64,000 nucleotides of DNA from Streptomyces seoulensis (GTDB lineage Bacteria > Actinomycetota > Actinomycetes > Streptomycetales > Streptomycetaceae): NCBI GenBank assembly GCA_013364255.1, contig CP054936.1, positions 620,001 through 684,000 of the forward strand, in the 5' to 3' direction. How positions within the stretch are numbered: position 1 is the stretch's first letter; every line of letters starts with the position of its first letter. A program made the translations under genes and the position numbers. Positions 22,400 through 32,601 of the stretch are shown piece after piece. The notes beneath the pieces were generated by a model. That model saw nothing but the letters and a program-made list of their open reading frames with translations, was not told where the DNA came from and searched no databases.

Positions 22400-23671
22400 C
22401 TACCAGCGCACCGGCAGCTCCCGCAGTCCCCGCATGAGACTGGTGCGCCACCGCGGGGCGCCGTCGCCGTCGAAGGCCAGGCGGGGGAAGCGCTCCAGCA
22501 GGAGGCGCAGGGCCGCGGTCGCCTCCAGGCGGGCCAGCGGGGCGCCCAGGCAGTGGTGCAGTCCGTGCCCGAAGGCGAGGTGGGCGCGGGTCTCGGCCGG
22601 ATCGCGCCGGATGTCGAACCGTTCGGGGGCGGGGAAGCGGGCGGGGTCGCGGTTCGCGGCGGCGATGGAGAGCACGACGCGCGCGCCGGCGGGTATCCGG
22701 ACGCCGCCGAGGGTGACCGGTTCGGCGGCGTAGCGGTAGGCGCCGGCCGGCACGGGCGGCTCGAAGCGGAGCGTCTCCTCCACGGCGCCCTCCAGCAGGC
22801 CGGGGTCGGCGCGGAGGGCGGCGAGCTGCTCGGGATGGCCGAGCAGCAGGTGGACGGCGCCGGAGATCAGGTTGACGGTGGTCTCGTGCCCGGCGACGAG
22901 CAGCAGGAAGGCCATGCCGAGCAGTTCCTCGGAGCTGAGCCGGTCGGCGCGGTCACCGGCGTTTCCGTTCCTGCCGTCCTTCCCGTCCGTCCCGTCGTGA
23001 CCGTCGGCGCGGTCCCCGTCGTGACTGCGGACCAGGGCGTGCAGCAGATCGCTCTCCGGCGCCTCGCGCTGCCGCCGCTTCTCCTCCGCCAGCCCCATGA
23101 GGTACGCGGCCATCTCCCGCGAGGCGCGGCCGGACTCCTCCGGTTCGTCGAGGGCGACGACCTTCACGGACCACGCCCGGAAGACGGGCCGGTCCGCTTC
23201 CGGCACGCCGAGCAGCTCGCAGATGATGGTGAGCGGCAGCGGATGGGCGTACGCGGCCACCAGGTCCGCGCGGCCGTCGGCGGCCACGGCGTCCAGGAGC
23301 GCGCCGGCCGCCTCCTGGACGCGGGGGCGCAGCGCCTGGACGCGGCGGGCGGTGAACTCGCGCGCCACCAGCGTGCGCAGACGGGTGTGGTCGGGCGGAT
23401 CGACCTGGAGCATGTTGCGGCCCACGGCGTACAGCCCGTCGTCCTCGAACTCGGCCGAGTGGCGCACGTCGTTGCGCAGCCTGGGGTCGACGAAGGCGGC
23501 CCGCACCTCCTCGTGCCCGACCACCGCCCAGGACTCGTCCCCGGTGGGGAAACGCACGTGGTGGACGGGCCCGCGGGAACGCAGCGCGGTGAAGGCGGAG
23601 TGGGGATCGGCGGTGAAGTCGTGGGTGAGATCGGCGAGTCGAACGGTGGGGTGCTGGTGCTGCGGGCACAT
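22400..23671 (-). CDS. Cytochrome P450 with Asp/Gly-rich insertion
   Basis: This 423-aa soluble bacterial P450 has the I-helix oxygen-activation motif AGHETT, the ExxR motif EETLRF and the heme loop FGHGLHHCLGAPLAR with ligand Cys near residue 374. The CYP105/107-like layout suggests a class I enzyme that needs ferredoxin and reductase, none of which is adjacent. Between the H and I helices (residues about 212-242) the usual short DEDG loop is expanded to an Asp/Gly/Arg-rich repeat (DGDRADGHDGTDGKDG and on). The ATG at 23671 follows GGGAGCC. The neighbouring TetR and shared dyads indicate inducible expression. The substrate is unknown. Confidence 0.94.
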   Translation of the reverse strand: MCPQHQHPTVRLADLTHDFTADPHSAFTALRSRGPVHHVRFPTGDESWAVVGHEEVRAAFVDPRLRNDVRHSAEFEDDGLYAVGRNMLQVDPPDHTRLRTLVAREFTARRVQALRPRVQEAAGALLDAVAADGRADLVAAYAHPLPLTIICELLGVPEADRPVFRAWSVKVVALDEPEESGRASREMAAYLMGLAEEKRRQREAPESDLLHALVRSHDGDRADGHDGTDGKDGRNGNAGDRADRLSSEELLGMAFLLLVAGHETTVNLISGAVHLLLGHPEQLAALRADPGLLEGAVEETLRFEPPVPAGAYRYAAEPVTLGGVRIPAGARVVLSIAAANRDPARFPAPERFDIRRDPAETRAHLAFGHGLHHCLGAPLARLEATAALRLLLERFPRLAFDGDGAPRWRTSLMRGLRELPVRW

Positions 23672-23693
23672 CGGCGGCTCCCGGGACAGAAGC

Positions 23694-23707
23694 GGGGACC
23701 ATTCCCC
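23694..23707. promoter_or_regulatory. GGGGA-N4-TCCCC dyad upstream of P450 (copy 2)
   Basis: GGGGA-CCAT-TCCCC, a perfect inverted repeat, lies 23 bp upstream of the P450 start codon, where a bound repressor would block transcription or elongation. Confidence 0.6.
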
Positions 23708-23739
23708 GTCTAGACGGCGGGACGACCCTAGCATGAAGT

Positions 23740-23753
23740 GGGGATGACTCCCC
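23740..23753. promoter_or_regulatory. GGGGA-N4-TCCCC dyad upstream of P450 (copy 3)
   Basis: GGGGA-TGAC-TCCCC is a perfect inverted repeat, 46 bp centre to centre from copy 2. The two probably flank the P450 promoter. Confidence 0.6.
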
Positions 23754-23823
23754 GTTTCTCTTCCCGGGGCCCGGCACCATGGCCCGCGCCGGTGCGGTGG
23801 CGGCTGGCGGACCCCCGGGGACG

Positions 23824-23859
23824 GCGAAGGGCCCCCGCCCGACGGCGGAGGCCCTTCGC
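23824..23859 (-). terminator. Hairpin terminator after the FG-GAP protein gene
   Basis: Ten-bp perfect arms GCGAAGGGCC (23824-23833) and GGCCCTTCGC (23850-23859) enclose a 16-nt loop and lie 21 bp past the stop of the leftward FG-GAP gene. There is no U-run, as is usual in streptomycetes. Confidence 0.7.
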
Positions 23860-23880
23860 TCGATCAGTGGTCGTGCCCGG

Positions 23881-25101
23881 TCAGAAGACGCCGTTCAGCT
23901 TCCACCAGTCGTCGCCCGTGACCGCTCCGGCGTTCAGCGCGCCGTCGCCGCGGCCGTCGTACACCAGTTGGCAGCCGGCGCCCCGGCACCCGTCGCCGAC
24001 GAAGCCGCTGGTGGTCGTGGTGACGAGGTCGACGTGTGCGTCGCCGTTGACGTAGCCCAGGCCGAGGATGGTGTCCATGACGTTCCAGCCGCCGGCGCCG
24101 ATCAGCTTCCGGGAACCGAGGGAACCGGTCTTGCCCGGGTACAGCCACAGCTTGCCGGTGGACGCCTCGCGGCCGACCAGGTCGGCACGGCCGTCGCCGT
24201 TCATGTCGCCCGCGCCGACCAGCGCGTTCATGCCGTTCCAGCCGCCGGTGCCGACGAGCTTGCGCGCGCCGAGAGCGCCCGTGCCGGTGCCCGGGTACAG
24301 CCACAGCTTGCCCGTGGTCTTCTCGACGGCCAGCAGGTCCGCGCGGCCGTCGCCGGAGAGGTCTCCGACGCCGGCGATCCGGCTCATGGCGTTCCAGCCG
24401 CCGGTGCCGACGAGCTTGCGCGCGCCGAGGGCGCCGGTGCCGGCGCCCGGGTACAGCCACAGCTTGCCGGTGGACGCCTCGCGGGCGATCACGTCCTCGC
24501 GGCCGTCACCGCTGAAGTCGCCGTGCCGGACGAGGGCGTTGAACGCGTTCCAGCCGCCGGTGCCGACCAGCTTGCCGGACTGGTCCCCGGGCAGGAACCA
24601 CAGCCGGCCCGCCTTGTCGCGGACCAGGACGTCGGCCCGGCGGTCGCCGTTCAGGTCGCCGAAGCCCGCCGCCTTGGGCGCGGGCGAGGAGTACCACTGC
24701 GGGTAGGGGCCCAGGGAGCACTCCCGTTCGGTGGCCACGAACTTCACCGAACTGGTGGCGCCGAAGGCGTGGCCCCACTCCGTGCCCGCGGGGTCCGGCG
24801 CCCACACGTCGACGGAGCCGGCCTGGCCGTAGCTCGGGTCGTCGTACAGGCAGACGTACTTGGACGTGTGGTTCACCACCGACTTGAAGGTGTTGTCCCA
24901 GGCGCCGAGCGTCGCCTTGTCGGTGTTGGTCTTGAACATGGTGCCGGTGCCGTTCTCGGTCTTCCAGGCACAGAAGTAGCCCGACGGGCAGTCGCCGGTC
25001 GCGGCCTGTGCGGGCGCGCCGCCCGCGCCGAGCAGCCCGAGTGAGGCGAGCCCCAGTGTCGTGGCCAACGTGGCCAGACGCCGAAGCGGTGATACGCGCA
25101 T
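23881..25101 (-). CDS. Secreted FG-GAP/VCBS repeat protein with peptidase-inhibitor-like N-domain
   Basis: This 406-aa exported protein has a signal peptide (MRVSPLRRLATLATTLGLAS, cleavage near AQA). An I36-type peptidase-inhibitor-like Cys-rich domain follows (CPSGYFCAWKTENGTG region), then five FG-GAP-like repeats. Each repeat carries a calcium-binding DxNxDxxxD-type loop (DLNGDRRAD, DFSGDGRED, DLSGDGRAD, DMNGDGRAD, YVNGDAHVD) and the recurring KLVGTGGWNxMN segment. It should fold as a beta-propeller-like extracellular domain. The ATG at 25101 follows GGGAGGGA. The role is unknown; a binding or adhesive function is plausible. Confidence 0.85.
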   Translation of the reverse strand: MRVSPLRRLATLATTLGLASLGLLGAGGAPAQAATGDCPSGYFCAWKTENGTGTMFKTNTDKATLGAWDNTFKSVVNHTSKYVCLYDDPSYGQAGSVDVWAPDPAGTEWGHAFGATSSVKFVATERECSLGPYPQWYSSPAPKAAGFGDLNGDRRADVLVRDKAGRLWFLPGDQSGKLVGTGGWNAFNALVRHGDFSGDGREDVIAREASTGKLWLYPGAGTGALGARKLVGTGGWNAMSRIAGVGDLSGDGRADLLAVEKTTGKLWLYPGTGTGALGARKLVGTGGWNGMNALVGAGDMNGDGRADLVGREASTGKLWLYPGKTGSLGSRKLIGAGGWNVMDTILGLGYVNGDAHVDLVTTTTSGFVGDGCRGAGCQLVYDGRGDGALNAGAVTGDDWWKLNGVF

Positions 25102-25274
25102 GTGTTCCCTCCCTGTCGCGGCGCGGAGAGACGCTCGACGCGCCGCGAGAGGAAGATACCTCGTTCGAAGATCAATCAGCACGCCGAGCACGGCCGGCCG
25201 GAGCGACGACGCACTCACGTCAGGTGTGCGCGTTTCGTCGGCCGGCCCGCCAGGCCGGCGCCCGAAACGTCCGG

Positions 25275-25314
25275 GCGCGGTGGCTCGGTGGCGCGGTGGC
25301 GCGGTGGCGCGGTG
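25275..25314. repeat. 8-bp tandem repeat (5 copies of GCGCGGTG)
   Basis: Five head-to-tail copies of GCGCGGTG (the second reads GCTCGGTG) end 4 bp before the stop codon of the ABC permease. They lie in the gap between its 3' end and the FG-GAP gene promoter. It looks like slippage-derived sequence. Confidence 0.85.
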
Positions 25315-25318
25315 GCCG

Positions 25319-26103
25319 CTACTTCGGCTCGCGCTCGAAGAGCGACCGGGACCACACGTAGCCGAGCACGGCCAGCGCCAGGCACCAGACCACGGCCAGC
25401 CACGCGTTGTGGCCGGTCTCGGTGCCGAGCAGCAGCCCGCGCAGCGTCTCGATGGCCGGGGTGAACGGCTGGTACTCGGCGATCGGCCGGAACCAGCCCG
25501 GCATCGCGTCGACCGGCACGAAGGCGCTGGACAGGAGCGGCAGGACCATCAGCGGCATGGCGTTGTTGCTCGCCGCCTCCGCGTTCGGGCTGGACAGGCC
25601 CATGCCGACCGCGATCCAGGTGAGGGCGAGGGAGACGAGGGTCAGCAGCCCCACCGCCAGGACCCAGTCGAGGACGGTGGCGTCCACGGACCGGAATCCG
25701 ATGGCCACCGCCACGGCCCCGACCACGACCACGCTCAGCACGCACTGGAGGACGCTGCCGACGACGTGCCCGATGAGCACCGACCCGCGGTGGATCGCCA
25801 TCGTGCGGAAGCGGGCGATGACGCCCTCGTTCATGTCCATGGAGACGGACACCGCGCTGCCGATCGTGGTGCCGCCGATGGTCAGCATCAGGATGCCCGG
25901 GACGAGGTAGGCGAGGTACTCGGAGCGTCCTGCCCCGCCGCCGATGCCGGCGCTCATCACGTCACCGAAGATGTAGACGAAGAGCAGTAGCAGCATGACC
26001 GGTGTGAACAGCAGGTTCAGGGTCAGGGACGGGTAGCGCCGGGCGTGCAGGAGGTTGCGGCGCAGCATCGTGGAGGCGTCGCGGGCGGCGAGCGGGAGGG
26101 AGT

Positions 26104-26107
<4 letters not shown>
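25319..26107 (-). CDS. ABC-2 type transporter permease (DrrB-like)
   Basis: This 262-aa integral membrane protein has six hydrophobic segments and the ABC-2 family signature VIARFRTMAIHRGSVLIGHV around the coupling region. It pairs with the upstream ATPase, whose TGA overlaps its ATG (ATGA at 26104-26107). Such DrrA/DrrB-type exporters give resistance to lipophilic drugs, but the substrate is not evident. It is the last gene of an RHH regulator-DUF4097-ATPase-permease set. Confidence 0.92.
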
Positions 26108-27102
<995 letters not shown>

Positions 27103-27195
27103 GGAGCACTCCCCTTTCAGGAGGCCGGAGTCACTGGTTGCGGGAGGTTGACGTCACCGGGGGCGCGGACGGGTCCGCCGCGGACGGGCCGGCGG

Positions 27196-28038
27196 TCAGG
27201 GCCGGGCGCGGCGGACGTCGATGGTGCCGTACCGGGTGCGGGCGTGGATCTTCACGGTCTCCTCGGTCTCCGCGGGGGTCCGGGAGGCGGTGAGCGTGTT
27301 GCGCACCTGCCCGGAGTCCGAGTGGGCGTCGAGCCAGGCGGCGGTGCCCTCGCGGATGCCGACCTCGATGGCGCCGTAGGAGGTCTTCAACTGGACCTCG
27401 CCGCGCACCACTTCGCCGACCCGGAGGGTGCCGTGGGCCGTGGTGGCGGTGACGGAGTCCTCGGCGCGCCGGATGTCGATGTCGCCGTTGGCGCCGCTCA
27501 CCCGGAGTTCGCCGGTCGCGCTGCCGACGACCGTGGTGCCGTGCGAGTTCTTCAGGACGGCGGAGCCGTCGACGTGACCGACGCGCAGGCTGCCCGAGCT
27601 GGTGGTGATCTCGGCCGCGCCCTCGACCCGGTCCACCGTGATCGAGCCGTGGGAGGCGGTCAGCTGGAGCGGCCCGGCCGTGTCGAGGCGGACGTCGCCG
27701 CCCGAGGTCTTCACCCGCACCTCGCCGAGCCGGCCCTCACCGAGCACCTGGGTCCAGGAGCCGGTCATGTCCACGTGCGAGCCCGTGGGCAGGTCGATCG
27801 TCACGGCGACGACGCCGGAGGGGCCGATGAACACGCGCTCCTTCGTCCGGACGGTCAGGACGCCGTTCGCGTAGCCGACCTCCGTCTGTTCGGCGGCCCG
27901 CACGTCCTTGTCCCGCTTCGGGTCGCCGGGGCGCACCTCCACGACCGTGTCGGTGCGGTCGCCCGCGGTGAGGTGGAGGGATCCGGCGCCGACGTGGGCG
28001 GTCACCGCGATCGGTCCGGGAGTGTCGAAAGAAGGCAT
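27196..28038 (-). CDS. DUF4097 family beta-helix protein
   Basis: This 280-aa protein lacks a signal peptide and is built of short repeating beta units (SGDVRLDTAGPLQLTASHGS, then similar strands), the DUF4097 pattern of a right-handed parallel beta-helix. The family is often found with transporters and anti-sigma or toxin-antitoxin-like regulators, and its role is not established. It lies between the RHH regulator and the ABC genes in the same direction and is probably cotranscribed. The ATG at 28038 is used. Confidence 0.85.
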   Translation of the reverse strand: MPSFDTPGPIAVTAHVGAGSLHLTAGDRTDTVVEVRPGDPKRDKDVRAAEQTEVGYANGVLTVRTKERVFIGPSGVVAVTIDLPTGSHVDMTGSWTQVLGEGRLGEVRVKTSGGDVRLDTAGPLQLTASHGSITVDRVEGAAEITTSSGSLRVGHVDGSAVLKNSHGTTVVGSATGELRVSGANGDIDIRRAEDSVTATTAHGTLRVGEVVRGEVQLKTSYGAIEVGIREGTAAWLDAHSDSGQVRNTLTASRTPAETEETVKIHARTRYGTIDVRRARP

Positions 28039-28152
28039 GGCTGTACCGTCCTCGTGAGTCTTGGGGCGTCCCGGCCGCGGGAGCGTGCTGTGGATGAGGC
28101 GGCGCGCAGGGACGTGAGGGGAAGGAAGGGGCGCGGGAGGAGCGCGGTCCGG

Positions 28153-28671
28153 CTAGCGCACCCAGCCCGTGAAGCTGTGTCCGGTGTTCTTGGCCCGCTC
28201 CGCGGTGCGGGGCCGGGCGCCGCCCTCGACCGCGGCGGAGACGGCGCGCACCAGCCACGCGTTGACCGACAGGCCCTCGCGGGCGGCGGCCTCCTCCGCG
28301 CGGGCCTTGAGATGGGCCGGCAGACGCAGGTTGACGCGGGCGGTGCCGCCCTCGTCGCCGTCGGCCGGCGCCGGGGAGCCGAGCGCTTCGGCGGGTACGG
28401 CGGCCTCCTCCACGGGGACGCGGTCGGCGGGCGGCGGCGTCACCACGAAGTCGGGGTCGAGTCCGCGCAGCCGCACGTCCACCGAGCCGGGGGCGAGTTC
28501 GCGGGTGATCTCGTCCATCGCGGCGGAGAGCACGTGCAGCATCGTCAGCCGGGTCGCCGACTCCAGGGGCGCGGTGAGCCGCTCGGCCAGCTCGCGGGCT
28601 TCGTCGCCGCCGGCTTCGGCGGCCACCGCCAGTTCGCGGCGGAGGGTGTCGACGTACGGGGTGAGATCCAT
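28153..28671 (-). CDS. Ribbon-helix-helix (HicB-like) regulator
   Basis: This 172-aa protein has an N-terminal helical region and a C-terminal RHH domain (ARVNLRLPAHLKARAEEAAA, then REGLSVNAWLVRAVS), as in HicB/Arc-type repressors. No toxin gene adjoins it, so it is probably a transcription factor for its own operon (with DUF4097 and the ABC exporter) rather than an antitoxin. The ATG at 28671 lies inside the first operator half-site: TGACGCCAT at 28671-28679 pairs with ATGGCGTCA at 28681-28689. Further TGGCRYCA motifs follow upstream. Confidence 0.85.
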   Translation of the reverse strand: MDLTPYVDTLRRELAVAAEAGGDEARELAERLTAPLESATRLTMLHVLSAAMDEITRELAPGSVDVRLRGLDPDFVVTPPPADRVPVEEAAVPAEALGSPAPADGDEGGTARVNLRLPAHLKARAEEAAAREGLSVNAWLVRAVSAAVEGGARPRTAERAKNTGHSFTGWVR

Positions 28672-28892
28672 GACGCCATCATGGCGTCAAAGTGGCATCA
28701 CCCGCAAGTCTTTTTGGCACCGAGTCCGCGAGCGATCCGACACGTACCCCGTTGACCTGCGAAAATACACAGAACAAGTTGGCTCCGAATAGCACTCCTA
28801 GGGCTCTCGCACCCCCTCGCATCCTCATGGTGGCACCACTTGGCACAACGAGCGGCACCACGCGGAGCCATCGACCGCGCCACGTGACGCCA
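28671..28892. promoter_or_regulatory. Array of TGGCRYCA-type motifs, probable RHH operator region
   Basis: A 9-bp perfect inverted repeat (28671-28679 with 28681-28689) touches the start codon of the RHH gene. Related octamers follow: TGGCATCA 28693-28700, TGGCACCG 28715-28722, TGGCACCA 28831-28838, TGGCACAA 28841-28848, CGGCACCA 28853-28860 and TGACGCCA 28885-28892 (inverse). RHH proteins bind such short repeats cooperatively, so this is the likely autoregulatory site. It also reaches toward the aldo/keto reductase promoter at 28919. Confidence 0.6.
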
Positions 28893-28918
28893 CAGATCGC
28901 ACCACCGATCCGCGCCGC

Positions 28919-28949
28919 TTGACTTGGAGCGCACTTCAACTCGTAGCGT
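28919..28949 (+). promoter_or_regulatory. MerR-type promoter of the aldo/keto reductase gene
   Basis: TTGACT (28919-28924) and TAGCGT (28944-28949) are separated by exactly 19 bp, the overlong spacer of MerR-regulated promoters. Inside the spacer is the imperfect dyad ACTTGGAG-CGCA-CTTCAACT (6 of 8 positions symmetric), the usual MerR operator layout. No merR gene is in the window, so it would act in trans. Confidence 0.6.
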
Positions 28950-29083
28950 CGTGGACGTACGGCTCACGAGGGCGCCGTGGCGGGCCGCCCGCCACGGGAT
29001 GCGGGGCGGCGGAAACCGTCGCTGGATGGAAGCAGGCCCTCGCGCCGGACGGACGACGATCGACAGTGCGGGAAAGGACCCTC

Positions 29084-30073
<990 letters not shown>

Positions 30074-30345
30074 CGGCCGCCGGGATCAGCCGCCGGCCGC
30101 CGCACCGGGCGGCCGGCGCGGGGAAGGGAAGTCCGCTCACTTAAGTCAAGGTAAAAGAAAAGACGTGGAACTTCTTGACCGGTGCATGGCGGGCGGGCAT
30201 GGTTCCGGAGGGCGCCCTCCTGGCCCTGCTCCCCGCTCGCCCTCCTGACGTCCCGCGAAGCCCTGCCCTGCCCCTGATGGCTTCGATGCCCGTCGGCGGC
30301 CGGAGCGCGCGCTCCCGCACCGCTCGGCGACATCAAGGAGACGCT

Positions 30346-32502
30346 GTGTTCGGCAGACCCCCGGCTCCGTCCTCACGGACCCCACGGACCTCACGGACCT
30401 CTCGATCCCGTCACGGACCCTTCCGCATGACGGTCCTGGCGTGTGTGACGGCGCTCGTCGCCGCGCTCGCCCTGGCCGTCACGCCGGCCCCGGCCCGCGC
30501 CGCCGGAACCCTCCTCTCGCAGGGGAAGCCGGTCACGGCCTCCTCCACCGAGAACGGCGGCACCCCGGCCACCGCCGCGGTCGACGGCGACCCCGGTACC
30601 CGCTGGTCCAGCGCGGCCGGCGACCCGCAGTGGCTTCAGGTCGACCTCGGCACCGGATCGACGATCAGCTCCGTCACCCTCACCTGGGAGACGGCGTACG
30701 CCACCGCGTACCAGCTCCAGACCTCCACCGACGGCACCACGTGGAAGAGCCTCTACACGACCACGACGGGCAAGGGCGGCACCGAGAACCTCACCGTCAG
30801 CGGTTCCGGGCGGTACGTCCGCCTCACCACCACCCAGCGCGCGACCCAGTACGGGGTGTCCCTCTGGGAGTTCCAGGTGTACGGCACGGCCGGCACCGGC
30901 AGCGCCTGTTCGACGGCGAACGCCGCGCTCCGCAGGCCCGCCACCGCCTCCTCCACCGAGAACGCCGGCACCCCGGCCGGCGCGGCGGTCGACGGCGACT
31001 CCGGCACCCGCTGGTCCAGCGCGGCCGCCGACCCGCAGTGGCTCCAGGTCGACCTCGGCTCCGTACAGAGCGTCTGCGGCGTCCAGTTGAGCTGGGAGAC
31101 GGCGTACGCGAAGGCGTACCAGATCCAGGTCTCCACCGACGGCGTCTCCTGGACCGGCGTCTACAGCACGACCAGCGGCGCCGGCGGCACCGAGCTGGTC
31201 TCCCTGACCGGCACCGGCCGCTACGTCCGGGTGTACGGCACCGCCCGCGCCACCCAGTACGGCTACTCGCTCTGGGAGTTCCAGGTCTTCACCGCAGGCA
31301 CGACGACCCCGCCGGGCGACGGCGCGACCCTGCTGTCGTACAAGAAGCCGGCCACCGCCTCGACGTACCAGAACGCCAACAGCTGCCTCGACTGCACTCC
31401 GGCGAAGGCGTTCGACGAGGACCCGGCCACCCGCTGGGCGACCAGTGACGTCAACGGCTGGGTGGACCCGGGCTGGATCGCCGTCGACCTCGGCGCGAGC
31501 GCGCACATCACCAAGGTCGTCCTCCAGTGGGACCCCGCCTACGCCAGCGCCTACCAGATCCAGACCTCGCCCGACGGCGTCAACTGGACCAGCATCTACT
31601 CGACTTCCAGCGGCAAGGGCTTCAAGGAGACGCTGAACGTCGACGGCACGGGCCGCTGGGTGCGGATGTACGGCACCGCGCGCAGCAACGGCTACGGCTA
31701 CTCGCTGTGGACCTTCGACGTGTACGGCACGGGCGGCAGCCCCACCGCTCCGCCGGCGCCCCCGGCGGACCCGGCGGACCCGGGAAACCCCACCCACCTG
31801 GTGTGGAGCGACGAGTTCAACGGCCCGGCGGGCAGCAAGCCGGACACCGCGAAGTGGACCCAGGACCCGGGCAACGGCCAGAACGGCGAGCTGGAGTACT
31901 ACACCAACGGCGACAACACGTCGATGGACGGCAACGGCAACCTCGTCATCGAGGCGCGCAAGGAGGCCAACGGGCAGTACACCTCGGGGCGGATCAACAC
32001 CTCGGACCACTTCAACTTCACCTACGGCCACGTCGAGGCGCGCATCAAGGTGTCGGGCACCCAGGGCCTGTGGCCGGCCTTCTGGCTGCTGGGCTCGAAC
32101 TTCAAGACCGGTACGCCGTGGCCCAACTGCGGTGAGATCGACATCATGGAGCACGTCGGCAAGGTCGCGGACTCCGTCTACTCCACGCTGCACGCCCCCG
32201 CGTACAACGGCGGCAACGGCTACGGCTCGCCGTACACGGTCGCGGGCAGCGACTTCGCCTCCGCCTTCCACACCTACGCCCTGGACTGGAACTCCAGCCG
32301 CATGACCTTCTCGGTGGACGGCAAGAGCTTCTTCACCGCGGACCGCTCGACGGTGGAGCAGACCCGGGGGCCGTGGGTGTACGACCACCCGTTCTACATC
32401 ATCCTCAACAACGCGGTGGGCGGTGACTGGCCCGGAGCGCCGGACGCCACCACCGTGCTGCCGCAGAGGATGCTCGTCGACTACGTGCGCGTGTCGCAGT
32501 AG
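30346..32502 (+). CDS. Secreted beta-glucanase: three discoidin domains plus GH16 catalytic domain
   Basis: This 718-aa exported protein begins at GTG 30346, 5 nt after AAGGAG; a weaker internal ATG at 30427 would also leave a signal peptide ending near ARAAG. Three F5/8-type-C (discoidin) modules follow at about 55-185, 188-320 and 326-465, each with repeating WLQVDLG/IAVDLG and ...YSLWEFQVF strands and probably carbohydrate-binding. A Pro-rich linker leads to a glycoside hydrolase family 16 domain with the catalytic EIDIMEH motif (near residue 596). It probably cleaves beta-1,3- or mixed-linkage glucan outside the cell. The three binding modules are close in sequence, suggesting internal duplication. 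Confidence 0.93.
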   Translation: MFGRPPAPSSRTPRTSRTSRSRHGPFRMTVLACVTALVAALALAVTPAPARAAGTLLSQGKPVTASSTENGGTPATAAVDGDPGTRWSSAAGDPQWLQVDLGTGSTISSVTLTWETAYATAYQLQTSTDGTTWKSLYTTTTGKGGTENLTVSGSGRYVRLTTTQRATQYGVSLWEFQVYGTAGTGSACSTANAALRRPATASSTENAGTPAGAAVDGDSGTRWSSAAADPQWLQVDLGSVQSVCGVQLSWETAYAKAYQIQVSTDGVSWTGVYSTTSGAGGTELVSLTGTGRYVRVYGTARATQYGYSLWEFQVFTAGTTTPPGDGATLLSYKKPATASTYQNANSCLDCTPAKAFDEDPATRWATSDVNGWVDPGWIAVDLGASAHITKVVLQWDPAYASAYQIQTSPDGVNWTSIYSTSSGKGFKETLNVDGTGRWVRMYGTARSNGYGYSLWTFDVYGTGGSPTAPPAPPADPADPGNPTHLVWSDEFNGPAGSKPDTAKWTQDPGNGQNGELEYYTNGDNTSMDGNGNLVIEARKEANGQYTSGRINTSDHFNFTYGHVEARIKVSGTQGLWPAFWLLGSNFKTGTPWPNCGEIDIMEHVGKVADSVYSTLHAPAYNGGNGYGSPYTVAGSDFASAFHTYALDWNSSRMTFSVDGKSFFTADRSTVEQTRGPWVYDHPFYIILNNAVGGDWPGAPDATTVLPQRMLVDYVRVSQ

Positions 32503-32503
32503 C

Positions 32504-32546
32504 CGGCCGGCGGGGCCGGCCGCTCCCCGGCCGGCCCCGCCGGCCG
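32504..32546. terminator. Strong bidirectional hairpin after the GH16 gene
   Basis: An 18-bp perfect GC stem (32504-32521 with 32529-32546) has a 7-nt loop and begins 1 bp after the glucanase stop. The convergent DUF4097 lipoprotein gene ends 56 bp further on, so it can serve both directions. Confidence 0.85.
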
Positions 32547-32601
32547 ACGCGGACGGTCCGCCGGGCCGACGCCGGGCGCCGTATGCCGCCCGCCGGGTCC
32601 C

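Noticed and set aside
28039-28152. A toxin gene to pair with the RHH/HicB-like protein
   Set aside because: The gap is too short and no HicA-like frame exists; the RHH is better explained as an operon regulator.
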